DNA of 64,000 bases from Nitrospirota bacterium (GTDB taxonomy: Bacteria > Nitrospirota > Thermodesulfovibrionia > Thermodesulfovibrionales > JdFR-88). The stretch spans positions 35,620 through 99,619 of the forward strand of contig JACWAF010000032.1 of NCBI GenBank assembly GCA_014874185.1, written 5' to 3'. The translations under genes and the position numbers were made by a program. The notes beneath the pieces were generated by a model. It was not told where the DNA came from and did no database searches. It saw only the letters and a list, made by a program, of their open reading frames with translations. Each line of letters starts with the position of its first letter. Positions within the stretch are counted from its first letter, which is position 1. Positions 28,720-38,063 of the stretch are shown here, in pieces.

Positions 28720-30581
28720 GCCTGTTCAACTCCTTTTAGTTCTTTTTCTCTGGCCCTGGCGATAAGCTCGCCCCTGAGCCTGCCGGGGCCTATCTTCAGC
28801 GCGCCGAACTTGCAGGTCTCATAGCAGCTCCGGCATTTTACGCAAAGCTCCTGGTTAATCTCGTGCGGCTTCTTCCTCTCTCCGCTTATGGCCTTCTGCG
28901 GGCAGACCCTGGCGCACGCGCCGCAGCCCTTGCAGGTCTCCGGGTCCACATAGAATGTTGTAAGCGTGCGGCAGACGCCGGCCTTGCACCATTTATCGTG
29001 TATATGGGACTCGTACTCGTCCCTGAAGTATCTTATCGTGGAGAGTATCGGGTTCGGGGCGGTCTGACCAAGGCCGCAGAGCGAGCAGTTTATAACGTCT
29101 CCGCAGAGGTCCTGCAGAAGCTCTATGTCTCCGGGCTGTCCGCGCCCCTCGGTTATGTCCACCAGCTTGTCATGGAGCACCTTTGTGCCTATCCTGCAGG
29201 GCGGGCATTTGCCGCAGGACTCGTCCGTGGTGAACTCCAGGAAGAACTTGGCAACGCTCACCATGCAGTTGCTGTCGTCTATGACCACCATGCCGCCCGA
29301 GCCCACGATGGCCCCGGTCTGGACGATGTCTTCATAGGTGACCGGGGTATCCAGCAGGTTCTCCGGTATGCAGCCCCCGGAGGGGCCGCCAAGCTGCACG
29401 GCCTTGAATTTCTTGCCCTTTCTGATGCCGCCGCCTATGTCGTAGATGACCTTTCTAAGCGGTATGCCCATCGGCACCTCGATGAGCCCTATATTGTTCA
29501 CCGCGCCGGTCAGGGCGAAGACCTTGGTGCCGGTGGACTTCTCCGTCCCCAGGCTCCTGAACCACTGCGCCCCGTGCAGTATGAGGGGCGGGATGTTCGC
29601 GTAAGTCTCGACATTATTAAGGACGGTGGGCTTCTTCCATAAACCCTGCACGGCCGGGAACGGCGGGCGGGGTATGGGCATGCCGCGCTTTCCTTCCAGC
29701 GAGCGCATGAGGGCCGTCTCCTCGCCGCAGACGAAGGCGCCCGCGCCCTGGTAGATCTCTATATCCAGGTTAAAGCCGGAACCAAGTATGTTTTCGCCCA
29801 GGAGGCCATAGGCCCTGGCCTGGTCTATCGCAAGCTGAAGTCTCTGGACGGCCAGCGGGTACTCGGCGCGGACATATATGTAGCCTTTCGATGCGCCTAT
29901 GGCCTTCGCGCCGATTATCATGCCCTCCAGGACCACGTGCGGGTCCGCTTCCATCACGGAGCGGTCCATGAACGCGCCGGGGTCGCCCTCGTCGCCGTTG
30001 CAGAGGATGTACTTAAGCTCTCCGGGCACGCGGTTGCAAAGCTCCCACTTCAAGCCGGTTGGGAAGCCCGCGCCGCCGCGCCCGCGGAGGCCCGACTCCT
30101 TCACCTCTTTTATTATCTGTTCGGGGGTCATCTCCAGGAGGACCTTCGCCGCCGCCTGGTAGCCGTCCCTCGCTATGTATTCCTCTATCTTCTCGGGGTC
30201 TACGAGACCTTTGTTGCGAAGGGCGCGGAGCACCTGAAGGTTGAAAAACGGTATGTCCTTCATTACGGGCAGGGTGCTCTTCTTCTCGGGCTCCTTGTAC
30301 ATGAGCCGCTCCACCGGCCGGCCCTTGAGGAAATGCTCCTCCACCAGCACGGGGATGTCTTCGGGCTTCAGCTTCTCGTAAAAAATCCCCTCCGGGTAGA
30401 CTGTCATGATCGGGCCCTGGGCGCAGAAGCCGTTGCAGCCGGTGAGGACCAGGTTCACTTCCTTCTCCAGCCCGCGTTTTGCCAGCTCCTCCTGCAGGGC
30501 GTGCTTCACCTTCAGGCTGCCGCTCGCGATACATCCCGTACCGCCGCAGATCATAAGGTTTACTCTGTATCCTGTCTCCAT
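28716..30581 (-). CDS. NuoF/HndC/HydB-type NAD(P)H-FMN diaphorase subunit
   Basis: N-terminal Trx-like 2Fe-2S, GLRGRGGAGFPTGLKW, CGKCPPCRIGT, C-terminal CKGCGACARVCP / CVKCRSCYETC. Confidence 0.92.
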   Translation of the reverse strand: METGYRVNLMICGGTGCIASGSLKVKHALQEELAKRGLEKEVNLVLTGCNGFCAQGPIMTVYPEGIFYEKLKPEDIPVLVEEHFLKGRPVERLMYKEPEKKSTLPVMKDIPFFNLQVLRALRNKGLVDPEKIEEYIARDGYQAAAKVLLEMTPEQIIKEVKESGLRGRGGAGFPTGLKWELCNRVPGELKYILCNGDEGDPGAFMDRSVMEADPHVVLEGMIIGAKAIGASKGYIYVRAEYPLAVQRLQLAIDQARAYGLLGENILGSGFNLDIEIYQGAGAFVCGEETALMRSLEGKRGMPIPRPPFPAVQGLWKKPTVLNNVETYANIPPLILHGAQWFRSLGTEKSTGTKVFALTGAVNNIGLIEVPMGIPLRKVIYDIGGGIRKGKKFKAVQLGGPSGGCIPENLLDTPVTYEDIVQTGAIVGSGGMVVIDDSNCMVSVAKFFLEFTTDESCGKCPPCRIGTKVLHDKLVDITEGRGQPGDIELLQDLCGDVINCSLCGLGQTAPNPILSTIRYFRDEYESHIHDKWCKAGVCRTLTTFYVDPETCKGCGACARVCPQKAISGERKKPHEINQELCVKCRSCYETCKFGALKIGPGRLRGELIARAREKELKGVEQA

Positions 30582-30616
30582 CTATATCATCCTCCGGACC
30601 ATTTATTTCTTTCTCC

Positions 30617-31000
30617 TCAGTAGGATGTCTCGCTGCCCGCTACAAGGGCAAACTCGTCCACCACCTTGCCCCCCTGCACGTGCTCCTTGAATATCCTGCG
30701 GATCTTTTCGGGGTTCAGGAGCTGGTATTTCACCGGGGCATGGTTAAGCATTTCGACGGTCGCCATCGGCTCCCTGGAGCAGAAACCCGCGCACCCGGAA
30801 TTGGTGACAATCACATCCTTTATATTTTCTTTCGCCATCTCGTCCATGAGGGCGTTCATCACTTCCCTTGCCCCGGCGGCTATGCCGCAGGTGCCCATGT
30901 GGACGGTGATCTTGGCCCTGTATCCGCCTTCACGCAGTGTGAAGGTGGACTTGTACTCCTCTTTTATCTTCTTCAAGTCGTCTACTGTTAATTTCGGCAT
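30617..31000 (-). CDS. HndB-like thioredoxin-fold [2Fe-2S] ferredoxin
   Basis: 127 aa, MGTCGIAAGAREVM...NSGCAGFCSREPMATV. Confidence 0.85.
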   Translation of the reverse strand: MPKLTVDDLKKIKEEYKSTFTLREGGYRAKITVHMGTCGIAAGAREVMNALMDEMAKENIKDVIVTNSGCAGFCSREPMATVEMLNHAPVKYQLLNPEKIRRIFKEHVQGGKVVDEFALVAGSETSY

Positions 31001-31014
31001 TACAAGGCCTCCTT

Positions 31015-31962
31015 TTATTCGTATTCCTTCAGGATATCAAGGGCCGTTACAGGATTAAGCGAGCCGTGCGTGTCCTTGTCCACGACAACGACGGGGGCAA
31101 GACCGCAGGCCCCCAGGCACCGGACGCTCTCCAGAGAGTACTTCTTGTCCGGCGTCACCTCGCCGATATCTATGTTGAGCCTGTCCTTGAGCTTGGCCAG
31201 TATCTCTTCGGAGCGCTTCACGTAACAGGCCGTCCCAAGGCAGACCCTTATGTTGTGTTTCCCTTTGGGCTTCATGGTGAAGAAGGAATAGAATGAGACC
31301 ACCCCGTGCACCTCGCTTACGGGCAGGTTCAGCCCGCGCGCGATGTGCCTCTGCACCACGGGGGGCAGGTAGCCCACAAGCTCCTGGGACTCCTGAAGGA
31401 CAGGTATCAGGCTTCCCGGTTTTTCCTTGTAGCGGGCTATTATCTCATCCAGCTTTGCCGCTATCGCCTCGTTATAGTCCAGCACTCCAGGGCCGGTGGG
31501 GGCCGCTTTTCTGCGAAGCTCCACTCCCTTGTTGACCGCCTCTTTCAAGAGGGCCGGCGAGAAGGGCTTTGGAAGATAGTCCACTATGCGCAATGTGAGC
31601 GCCTCTTTAATGCTCTCCTGCGAGGGATAACCGGTTATGAGGACTATGCCCACGTCGGGGTCTTTCTTCCTGACCTCGGCCATGAATTCTATGCCGTCCA
31701 TCTCGGGCATCTTGATGTCGGTGACTATGACATCAAATGACTTCCCGTTATCGAGCTTCCTCAAGGCGTCGGGGCCGGACTCCGAGGTCTCCACCTCGAA
31801 CCCCTCCGGCGCGAGCACCCTCTCGCAGCTCTTCAGGACAATCGGTTCGTCATCAACAACGAGGATTCTGCCTTTCACCTTTGATTCCTCCTTGGCCACG
31901 GGAAAATTTAAAAGATCTTTTTCAAATACGGGGGCTGAAGCCCCCTTGGGTTCTGTTCTCAT
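31015..31962 (-). CDS. Fusion: response-regulator receiver domain plus NuoE/HndA [2Fe-2S] subunit
   Basis: N-terminal ILVVDDEPIVLKSCE..DVIVTDIKMPEMDG..LITGY..LPKPF; C-terminal SLIPVLQESQELVGYLP...VCLGTACYVKRSEEIL...VRCLGACGLAPVVVV. Confidence 0.93.
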   Translation of the reverse strand: MRTEPKGASAPVFEKDLLNFPVAKEESKVKGRILVVDDEPIVLKSCERVLAPEGFEVETSESGPDALRKLDNGKSFDVIVTDIKMPEMDGIEFMAEVRKKDPDVGIVLITGYPSQESIKEALTLRIVDYLPKPFSPALLKEAVNKGVELRRKAAPTGPGVLDYNEAIAAKLDEIIARYKEKPGSLIPVLQESQELVGYLPPVVQRHIARGLNLPVSEVHGVVSFYSFFTMKPKGKHNIRVCLGTACYVKRSEEILAKLKDRLNIDIGEVTPDKKYSLESVRCLGACGLAPVVVVDKDTHGSLNPVTALDILKEYE

Positions 31963-32555
31963 TCTTTTATTCCTTTAGTCCCCTCCCTGGAGGGGTAGGG
32001 GTGGGTATTAAGGGCATATGCCGCGGCCTGGGCGTTTATCTCTTCCCGTATGGCCGCAAGCACCGGCGGGTAATCCACCGGCACGCCCTCAAGCTCTTTT
32101 TTAAGTTCCGCCGAATCGAATTTATAATACGAATTCCCGCTTTTTTCCAATGATAATTTAAAATCCATCTCCGGATGCCCTCCAACCAGAGAGGCCATTG
32201 TAGAGCCCAGGTTCCCAATGGGCTTCCGGTCTATATGGCTTCCCTTGAAACTCGCCCTCAGAGTCGTGCCGGCGCCGGGCCGCGAGGTTATAGAGAAACT
32301 CCCTCCGCATTCCTCGGCGTACTGTTTCAGAAACGGTATCCCCAAGCCGAAGCTCTTCTTCTTCGGCTTGGTCGTAAAGAACGGGTCCGCCACCCGCGCA
32401 AGCACGTCCCTGTTCATTCCCCTTCCGTTGTCCTTCACTTCCATCTCCATCAAGTCGGCCTTCAGGTCTTCCCGCAGTGTTATCTCGATCAGCGTCGCCC
32501 CGGCCTCCACCGAGTTAAGGGCGATATCCAGTATGTGCAGCGAGAGGTCCTCCAT
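31959..32555 (-). CDS. HATPase_c histidine-kinase-like ATPase protein; C-terminus encoded by a palindromic repeat
   Basis: VKDNGRGM, DPFFTTK..GLGIPFLKQYAE, GAGTTLRASF; tail NTHPYPSREGTKGIKE; ATGA overlap with 31015..31962. Confidence 0.85.
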   Translation of the reverse strand: MEDLSLHILDIALNSVEAGATLIEITLREDLKADLMEMEVKDNGRGMNRDVLARVADPFFTTKPKKKSFGLGIPFLKQYAEECGGSFSITSRPGAGTTLRASFKGSHIDRKPIGNLGSTMASLVGGHPEMDFKLSLEKSGNSYYKFDSAELKKELEGVPVDYPPVLAAIREEINAQAAAYALNTHPYPSREGTKGIKE

Positions 32556-32556
32556 C

Positions 32557-33276
32557 TCAATTCAGGACAACCCTCCCGCCCTCCGCCCTAAGGGCCAGCT
32601 TAAGCTCCGAAAAGCTTGGGGCACCCATAAAAAATCTGTTCGTCCTTTTGCCTATGTCTTCAAGCCTGTGGGCGTCGGAGTTCGTGAGATAACAGGCGTC
32701 CTCGAACCCCGCGGGTTTGTTGTTTCTATTTATGATCTCAAAGGCATCGAATTCCATATCGGGCGGGATGAAGCCAAGCTGCGAGATAATGCTGAAGGAC
32801 CCCCTGTCTATATGGCTTGCGACCGCCAGCCCGCCAAGGGAGTGTATCTTTTGTATTATTTCATTTAATGAAAGGCGGGTCGCGCCTATGAGGAGTTTGC
32901 TATTGAACCCGAGCACCTCGTCCCGGGCGTTCACTACTACCTGCTCGCCCCAGAGCCGCTCGTCGTTTTCGCCGGGGAGGAGGGCCTCATAGATGGCCTC
33001 CTGCATTCGGAGGGCGTCTTGCACGGTCTCAAAGAGCCCAAGGATGTGGGCCTCCTCCCGGGAGGTCATCTCCATGGCCGGAATGAAACAGATCCCCACT
33101 GCCCGGGCCGTCTCAGCCGCGACTTCGAGGTTTTCGGCCGAGTTATGGTCGGCTATGGCTATGATATCCAATCCCAGTTCCGCCGCCCGCTTCATTATCC
33201 TCTTTGGCGTCATATCCAGGTCACCGCAGGGGGAAAGGCACGTATGGATGTGCAAATCCGCCGTGAATTCCCTCAT
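32557..33276 (-). CDS. PHP-domain phosphoesterase
   Basis: ADLHIHTCLSPCGDLDMTPKRI..IIAIADHNSAEN..SDAHRLEDIG. Confidence 0.9.
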   Translation of the reverse strand: MREFTADLHIHTCLSPCGDLDMTPKRIMKRAAELGLDIIAIADHNSAENLEVAAETARAVGICFIPAMEMTSREEAHILGLFETVQDALRMQEAIYEALLPGENDERLWGEQVVVNARDEVLGFNSKLLIGATRLSLNEIIQKIHSLGGLAVASHIDRGSFSIISQLGFIPPDMEFDAFEIINRNNKPAGFEDACYLTNSDAHRLEDIGKRTNRFFMGAPSFSELKLALRAEGGRVVLN

Positions 33277-33314
33277 CTGCCCCCGCTGGGCCGGACATCA
33301 TCCGCATGTATTTT

Positions 33315-33659
33315 CTAAGCGACCTCCGGTTTTTTTATGAGATTGTAAAAGATCCCGGCGACCTCGAAAGAGCTGAGGAAGGTGGAGAGCACAGGCACTT
33401 CCTCGGCGGCTGCCTTTATCAGTGTCTCCGGGTCTATCGGCTTATTGCCCGTTATCACTATCCCCGAAAGGCCTTTTATGGCCGCCACGGCGACGATATT
33501 GGGGTGTGTCTGGCGGGTTATCCACAGGTTGCCCTCCGTGCTGTTTGCCAGCACGTCGGAGAGCATATCGCTTACATAACAGCCCTTTATCGTGCGTTCG
33601 GGGTTTCCCGTTACCTTTGTCTCAAGCTTCAGTTTATCGATTACTTCGCCTACGGTCAT
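33315..33659 (-). CDS. DRTGG-domain protein
   Basis: GCYVSDMLSDVLANSTEGNLWITRQTHPNIVAVAAIKGLSGIVITGNK. Confidence 0.85.
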   Translation of the reverse strand: MTVGEVIDKLKLETKVTGNPERTIKGCYVSDMLSDVLANSTEGNLWITRQTHPNIVAVAAIKGLSGIVITGNKPIDPETLIKAAAEEVPVLSTFLSSFEVAGIFYNLIKKPEVA

Positions 33660-34102
33660 TTTCCCTTCAGGTTGATTGTTATTTCCAGGGTGGTGCCTTC
33701 GCCGGGAACCGAGTCCAACTTCAGGCCGTCGGAATTGTTTTTTATATTTGGAAGGCCCATGCCGCTTCCCCAGCCCATCTCCCTCGCCCAGTCCGGCGCG
33801 GTGGAATAGCCTTCTTTCATTGCAAGCTGTATGTCCTTTATCCCGGGGCCCATGTCTATAATGGTTATCTTCAGTGCATCGCCTTCCACGGCATAATGCA
33901 GCGTTCCCGCAATCGCGTGTATTATGACGTTCATCTCGGCCTCGAAGGCCGATACCGCCGCACGCCTGATAGTCTCGGGCGGCACTCCCAGATTGGCGAG
34001 CACGGTGCGCATCTCCTTCGATGCCGCGCCCGCGTCCATGAAGTCGCCTCCCTTCAATTGAAAGCTGCCCTCTAATGCCTCCATGGTCTCGCTCTCTTCC
34101 AC
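33656..34102 (-). CDS. RsbW/RsbT-like anti-sigma/serine-kinase ATPase
   Basis: AVSAFEAEMNVIIHA..DMGPGIKDI..MGWGSGMGLPNIKNNSDGLKLDSVPGEGTTLEITI. Confidence 0.85.
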   Translation of the reverse strand: MEESETMEALEGSFQLKGGDFMDAGAASKEMRTVLANLGVPPETIRRAAVSAFEAEMNVIIHAIAGTLHYAVEGDALKITIIDMGPGIKDIQLAMKEGYSTAPDWAREMGWGSGMGLPNIKNNSDGLKLDSVPGEGTTLEITINLKGK

Positions 34103-34345
34103 TTGACCTCTAAATAGAAATATCAGTTAAGTTTATCTTGAAATTACAGCTACTGCCCATCCATATGCAAGAGGTTTTTTCGCGCACATGGCGCAGTGGT
34201 GGAATCAGGCCCACCCGCGCGTACCTCTCCCCTCTTTTTCGCATACTCATCTATTATAAGCAATCTTTATGTCAAAATAAAAACGATTTGTTTTAGAAAG
34301 AGAAAAGTTTGCTTATTCAGACAGGAGGATTGTTAAGGCAAAGTC

Positions 34346-34395
34346 CTTCTTTCTCTTGTAAGAGAAAGAAGCAAAGAGAATTTTTACTTTTTTCC
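34346..34395 (-). repeat. Tripartite palindromic element, half copy D abutting the topA 3' end
   Basis: CTTCTTTCTCTTGTAAGAGAAAGAAG followed by CAAAGAGAATTTTTACTTTTTTCCGCTC. Confidence 0.75.
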
Positions 34396-34397
34396 GC

Positions 34398-36665
34398 TCA
34401 CATGACCTCTTCCTTGAATGTGCATTCCTTGCGGGGGCAGAAGATGAAAGTGCCCTCTTTGGTGGTCTTTTCAAGGAGGTAATCGCTCTGGCCGCAGAGG
34501 GGGCAGGGGCGGTTCACGGGTTTGTACCAGCTTGCGAATTTGCACTTGGGGTAATTTGAGCAGCTGTAAAAGAGTTTCCCCTTCTTGGAGCGGCGCTCCA
34601 CGATGTCACCGCCGTCCAGGGGGCATTTTATCCCAAGCGATATGGGTTTTGTGGTCTTGCACTCGGGGTATTTGGAGCAGGCCAGGAATCTCCCGAACCT
34701 TCCCGATTTCAGCACCATGGGGGAGCCGCATTTGGGGCAGAACTCGCCTTCGGCCATGGTCTGGCACTCTGGTTCGTCTATGGGGCAGGTGTTCCTGCAC
34801 TCGGGATACCCGCTGCAGGCCAGGAACCACCCGTTCCGGCCCCAGCGCTTCACCATCGGGAGGCCGCACTTTTCGCACTTGAACTCGGTTGGCACGTCCT
34901 CCGGTCTCACTTTGCCGACCGTCTGCCTGGCCTCTTCCAGCTCCTCGTTGAAAGGCCCGTAGAAATCGCTTATGACCTTCGTCCATTCCATCTCGCCGTT
35001 TTCTATGCTGTCAAGCTCCTCTTCCATGCGGGCGGTGAAGCTGACGTCGAGGAGGTCCGGGAAGCGCTCGACGAGGAGGTCGTTCACTATCACGCCCAGG
35101 TCCGAGGGCTTGAACCTGCCGCTCTCCTTCTCCACGTATTTCCTGTCCTGTATGGTGGAGAGGATCGTGGCGTAGGTGCTAGGTCTTCCGATGCCCTTCT
35201 CTTCAAGGGCCTTTACCAGACTCGCCTCCGAGTACCGGGGCGGGGGCTGGGTGAAATGCTGTTCCGGTTTCAGTCCGCTTAATTTCAGGGCCTCGCCTTC
35301 CTTCAGGTCCGGAAAAATCCGGCCTTCTTCGCCTTCTTCCATCTCGTTATAGAGCCTCGTGAAGCCGGGGAACTTTATGATGCTTCCCGTTGCCCTGAAT
35401 TCCGCCCCGCCTCGGCGGGGGTCGCCGGAGCGGGAGTTTATGGTGAAAGTCGTATTTTCGTACTCCGCGGGGGACATCTGGCTGGCCAGGAACCGCTGCC
35501 AGATGAGCTTATAGAGCCTGTACTGGTCTTTGCCAATGAAGGACTTTACCACTTTAGGGTCTTTGTCGGGATAGGTGGGCCTTATGGCCTCGTGCGCCTC
35601 CTGCGCGCCTTTTTTGCTCTTGAAGCGAGGGGGCTTTTCCGGTACATACTCCGGGCCGAATTCCTGTTTTATCAATTTTCTGGCCCACTGCTCGGCCTCC
35701 GTGGCCACGTGCACGGAATCGGTGCGCATATAGGTTATCAGGCCGGCCGAGCCCTCGCTGCCAAGCTCCACGCCTTCGTAAAGCTGCTGGGCCAGCATCA
35801 TGGTTTTTTTGGCCGTGAATCCAAGCTTGTTGAAAGCGTCCTGCTGGAGCGTGCTTGTGATGAACGGTGCGGGAGCGGAGCGCTTCCTCAGTTTCTTCTC
35901 TATCTTGCTTAAGACATATTCCCCGCCCTGAAGGGATGAGGCCGCCTTTTCAGCATCCTCCTCCGTGTGCAGAAGGAAAAAATCCTTTTCGGGGCGCCTT
36001 TCAATAACCAGTTTTCCGCCCAGCTCATGAAGCCTGGCCAGGAACTCCGGCGGGACCGCCCCGGCGAAGAGGCCGTCAATCGTCCAGTATTCCTCTTTCT
36101 GAAAGGCCTGTATCTCCTTCTCGCGCTCCACAACAAGGCGCACGGCCACGGACTGCACCCGGCCGGCCGAGAGGCCCTTCCTCACCTTCCTCCAGAGGAG
36201 CGGGCTCAGGTTATAGCCCACAAGCCTGTCCAGCACCCTCCTGGCCTGCTGGGCATCCACCTTGTTCATGTCTATGCGGCCCGGGTTTTTCAGCGCCTCC
36301 TTGACGGCGCGCTCGGTTATCTCGTGAAAACCGACACGGAAGATCTGGTCCTGTTTGCCGTCTTTTATCACGTTTGCGATATGGAAGGCGATGGCCTCAC
36401 CCTCCCTGTCCGGGTCGGGCGCGAGGTATATCTTCTCGGCCTTCTTCGAAGCGGCCTTCAGTTCCCGTATGATTTTTTCCTTGCCGGGGATGGTGACGTA
36501 CTTGGGCGCGAAGCCGTGCTCCACATCCACGCCCAGTTCCTTTGCGGGCAGGTCTTTCACATGCCCCACGGAGGCCTTCACCACGAAGTCCTTCCCCAGT
36601 ATCTTGTTAAGCGTGTGCGCCTTGGCGGGCGATTCCACAATCAGGAGCGAAGAAGCCATTATCAA
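34398..36665 (-). CDS. topA: DNA topoisomerase I with C-terminal Zn fingers
   Basis: LLIVESPAKAHTLNKILG; YMRTDSVHVA; CxxC zinc modules. Confidence 0.97.
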   Translation of the reverse strand: MIMASSLLIVESPAKAHTLNKILGKDFVVKASVGHVKDLPAKELGVDVEHGFAPKYVTIPGKEKIIRELKAASKKAEKIYLAPDPDREGEAIAFHIANVIKDGKQDQIFRVGFHEITERAVKEALKNPGRIDMNKVDAQQARRVLDRLVGYNLSPLLWRKVRKGLSAGRVQSVAVRLVVEREKEIQAFQKEEYWTIDGLFAGAVPPEFLARLHELGGKLVIERRPEKDFFLLHTEEDAEKAASSLQGGEYVLSKIEKKLRKRSAPAPFITSTLQQDAFNKLGFTAKKTMMLAQQLYEGVELGSEGSAGLITYMRTDSVHVATEAEQWARKLIKQEFGPEYVPEKPPRFKSKKGAQEAHEAIRPTYPDKDPKVVKSFIGKDQYRLYKLIWQRFLASQMSPAEYENTTFTINSRSGDPRRGGAEFRATGSIIKFPGFTRLYNEMEEGEEGRIFPDLKEGEALKLSGLKPEQHFTQPPPRYSEASLVKALEEKGIGRPSTYATILSTIQDRKYVEKESGRFKPSDLGVIVNDLLVERFPDLLDVSFTARMEEELDSIENGEMEWTKVISDFYGPFNEELEEARQTVGKVRPEDVPTEFKCEKCGLPMVKRWGRNGWFLACSGYPECRNTCPIDEPECQTMAEGEFCPKCGSPMVLKSGRFGRFLACSKYPECKTTKPISLGIKCPLDGGDIVERRSKKGKLFYSCSNYPKCKFASWYKPVNRPCPLCGQSDYLLEKTTKEGTFIFCPRKECTFKEEVM

Positions 36666-36797
36666 AACCTCAATTAAAAATCAGAATTAGTCCACGCGAA
36701 CCGCGGGCAGAATATCTTGCGGGCCTGAAAGCCCTTTTTTCACATCTTCCACGAGAAAGGACGATTTTGTCAAGTTCGCCCTAAAAAGCGAAAGACC

Positions 36798-36932
36798 CTT
36801 CTTTCTTTTGTAAAAGAAAGAAGCAAAGAAAATTTTTAGATTTTTCCTGCTTCTATGAAGCGGAAAAAACTATCAAGAGTTTTTTCTCTCTTTGCTACTT
36901 TCTCTCTTTTTTGCAAAAAAGAGAGAAAGTAG
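36798..36932 (-). repeat. Tripartite palindromic element, copy E
   Basis: CTTCTTTCTTTTGTAAAAGAAAGAAG / TTTTTCCTGCTTCTATGAAGCGGAAAAA / CTACTTTCTCTCTTTTTTGCAAAAAAGAGAGAAAGTAG. Confidence 0.88.
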
Positions 36933-36962
36933 CCCTTTAGTCTTTCTTCTTTGATAGCCATT

Positions 36963-38063
36963 CTAGCAGATAAAGAATTTTTTTCCAGCCGACTGGGCGA
37001 CCACTCCCTTAAGCTCAAGTGAGAGCAGGATACCGAGGAGTTTTGGCGTATCCATCCCCAGTTCCCTGGATATCTCGTCCACGTGCCGGGGCTCCGGGCC
37101 AAGCGTCTTTAGTAACCTGTCCTCATCGCCGGTGAGGTCCGGGATGGCTTTCTTCCTGGCCTCGGCTATGAACCCTTTCAGCACCGGCGAGAGTTCCTCA
37201 AGGATGTCCCCGGCCCCGGTCACCATCTTTGCGCCCTTTTTTATAAGCTGGTTTGTGCCCTTGGAATTCTCGGAGTTCACGCTGCCCGGAACGGAGAAGA
37301 CCTCTTTCCCCTGCTCCAGTGCCAGCCCCGCCGTGATGAGCGAGCCGCTGTCCGCCGCAGCCTCCACCACCAGCACGCCAAGCGAGAGCCCGCTTATGAT
37401 GCGGTTTCTGCGGGGGAAGTTCTCCCGGTTTGGGGCCGTGCCGGGAGGGAACTCGGTTATCACCGCGCCGGAGCGCGACATCCGCTCCATGAGACCGGCA
37501 TTCTCGCGCGGGTAGGGCACGTCCGGCCCGCTGCCAAGCACTCCGATGGTCCTCCCCTCCGCTTTCAGTGCGCCCGTGTGCGCGGCGGTGTCCACCCCCC
37601 TTGCAACCCCGCTCACGATGGTAAGTCCCATCCGGGAAAGCTCGGCTGATATCTCCCCGGCGAAATGCTCTCCGTAAGGGGTCGGGTTGCGGGTGCCGAC
37701 CACGGCGACCGCGTAGCGGTCTTCAGGGATGATGTCCCCTCTTGCAAAGAGGAAGACCGGCCTGTCCGGAAGCTCCTTCAAGGATACAGGGTAATTATCA
37801 TCCCATTCGGAGACGATCTTTACCCCAATCTTCGCCATCTGCTCCCTGTCCGCTTCCACCTGCTTCCACATGGAAAAATCCTTTATCGCCTTCGCCTTGC
37901 GCTCCGATATGCCTTCAACCTGTGCAAGGGCCTTCAGGCTGGCCGAGAAAATCCTGTCAGCCTTGCCGAAGCGGTCCAGGAGCCTTCTTATCGAGACCGG
38001 GCCTATCTCGCGGACGTAGGCGAGGGCAAGCAGATTGAGGTCGCTGGCGCCCTTCTCTTCCAT
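36963..38063 (-). CDS. dprA: DNA processing protein DprA
   Basis: VVGTRNPTPYGE..IVSGVARGVDTAAH..VLGSGPDVPYPRENAGL. Confidence 0.95.
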   Translation of the reverse strand: MEEKGASDLNLLALAYVREIGPVSIRRLLDRFGKADRIFSASLKALAQVEGISERKAKAIKDFSMWKQVEADREQMAKIGVKIVSEWDDNYPVSLKELPDRPVFLFARGDIIPEDRYAVAVVGTRNPTPYGEHFAGEISAELSRMGLTIVSGVARGVDTAAHTGALKAEGRTIGVLGSGPDVPYPRENAGLMERMSRSGAVITEFPPGTAPNRENFPRRNRIISGLSLGVLVVEAAADSGSLITAGLALEQGKEVFSVPGSVNSENSKGTNQLIKKGAKMVTGAGDILEELSPVLKGFIAEARKKAIPDLTGDEDRLLKTLGPEPRHVDEISRELGMDTPKLLGILLSLELKGVVAQSAGKKFFIC

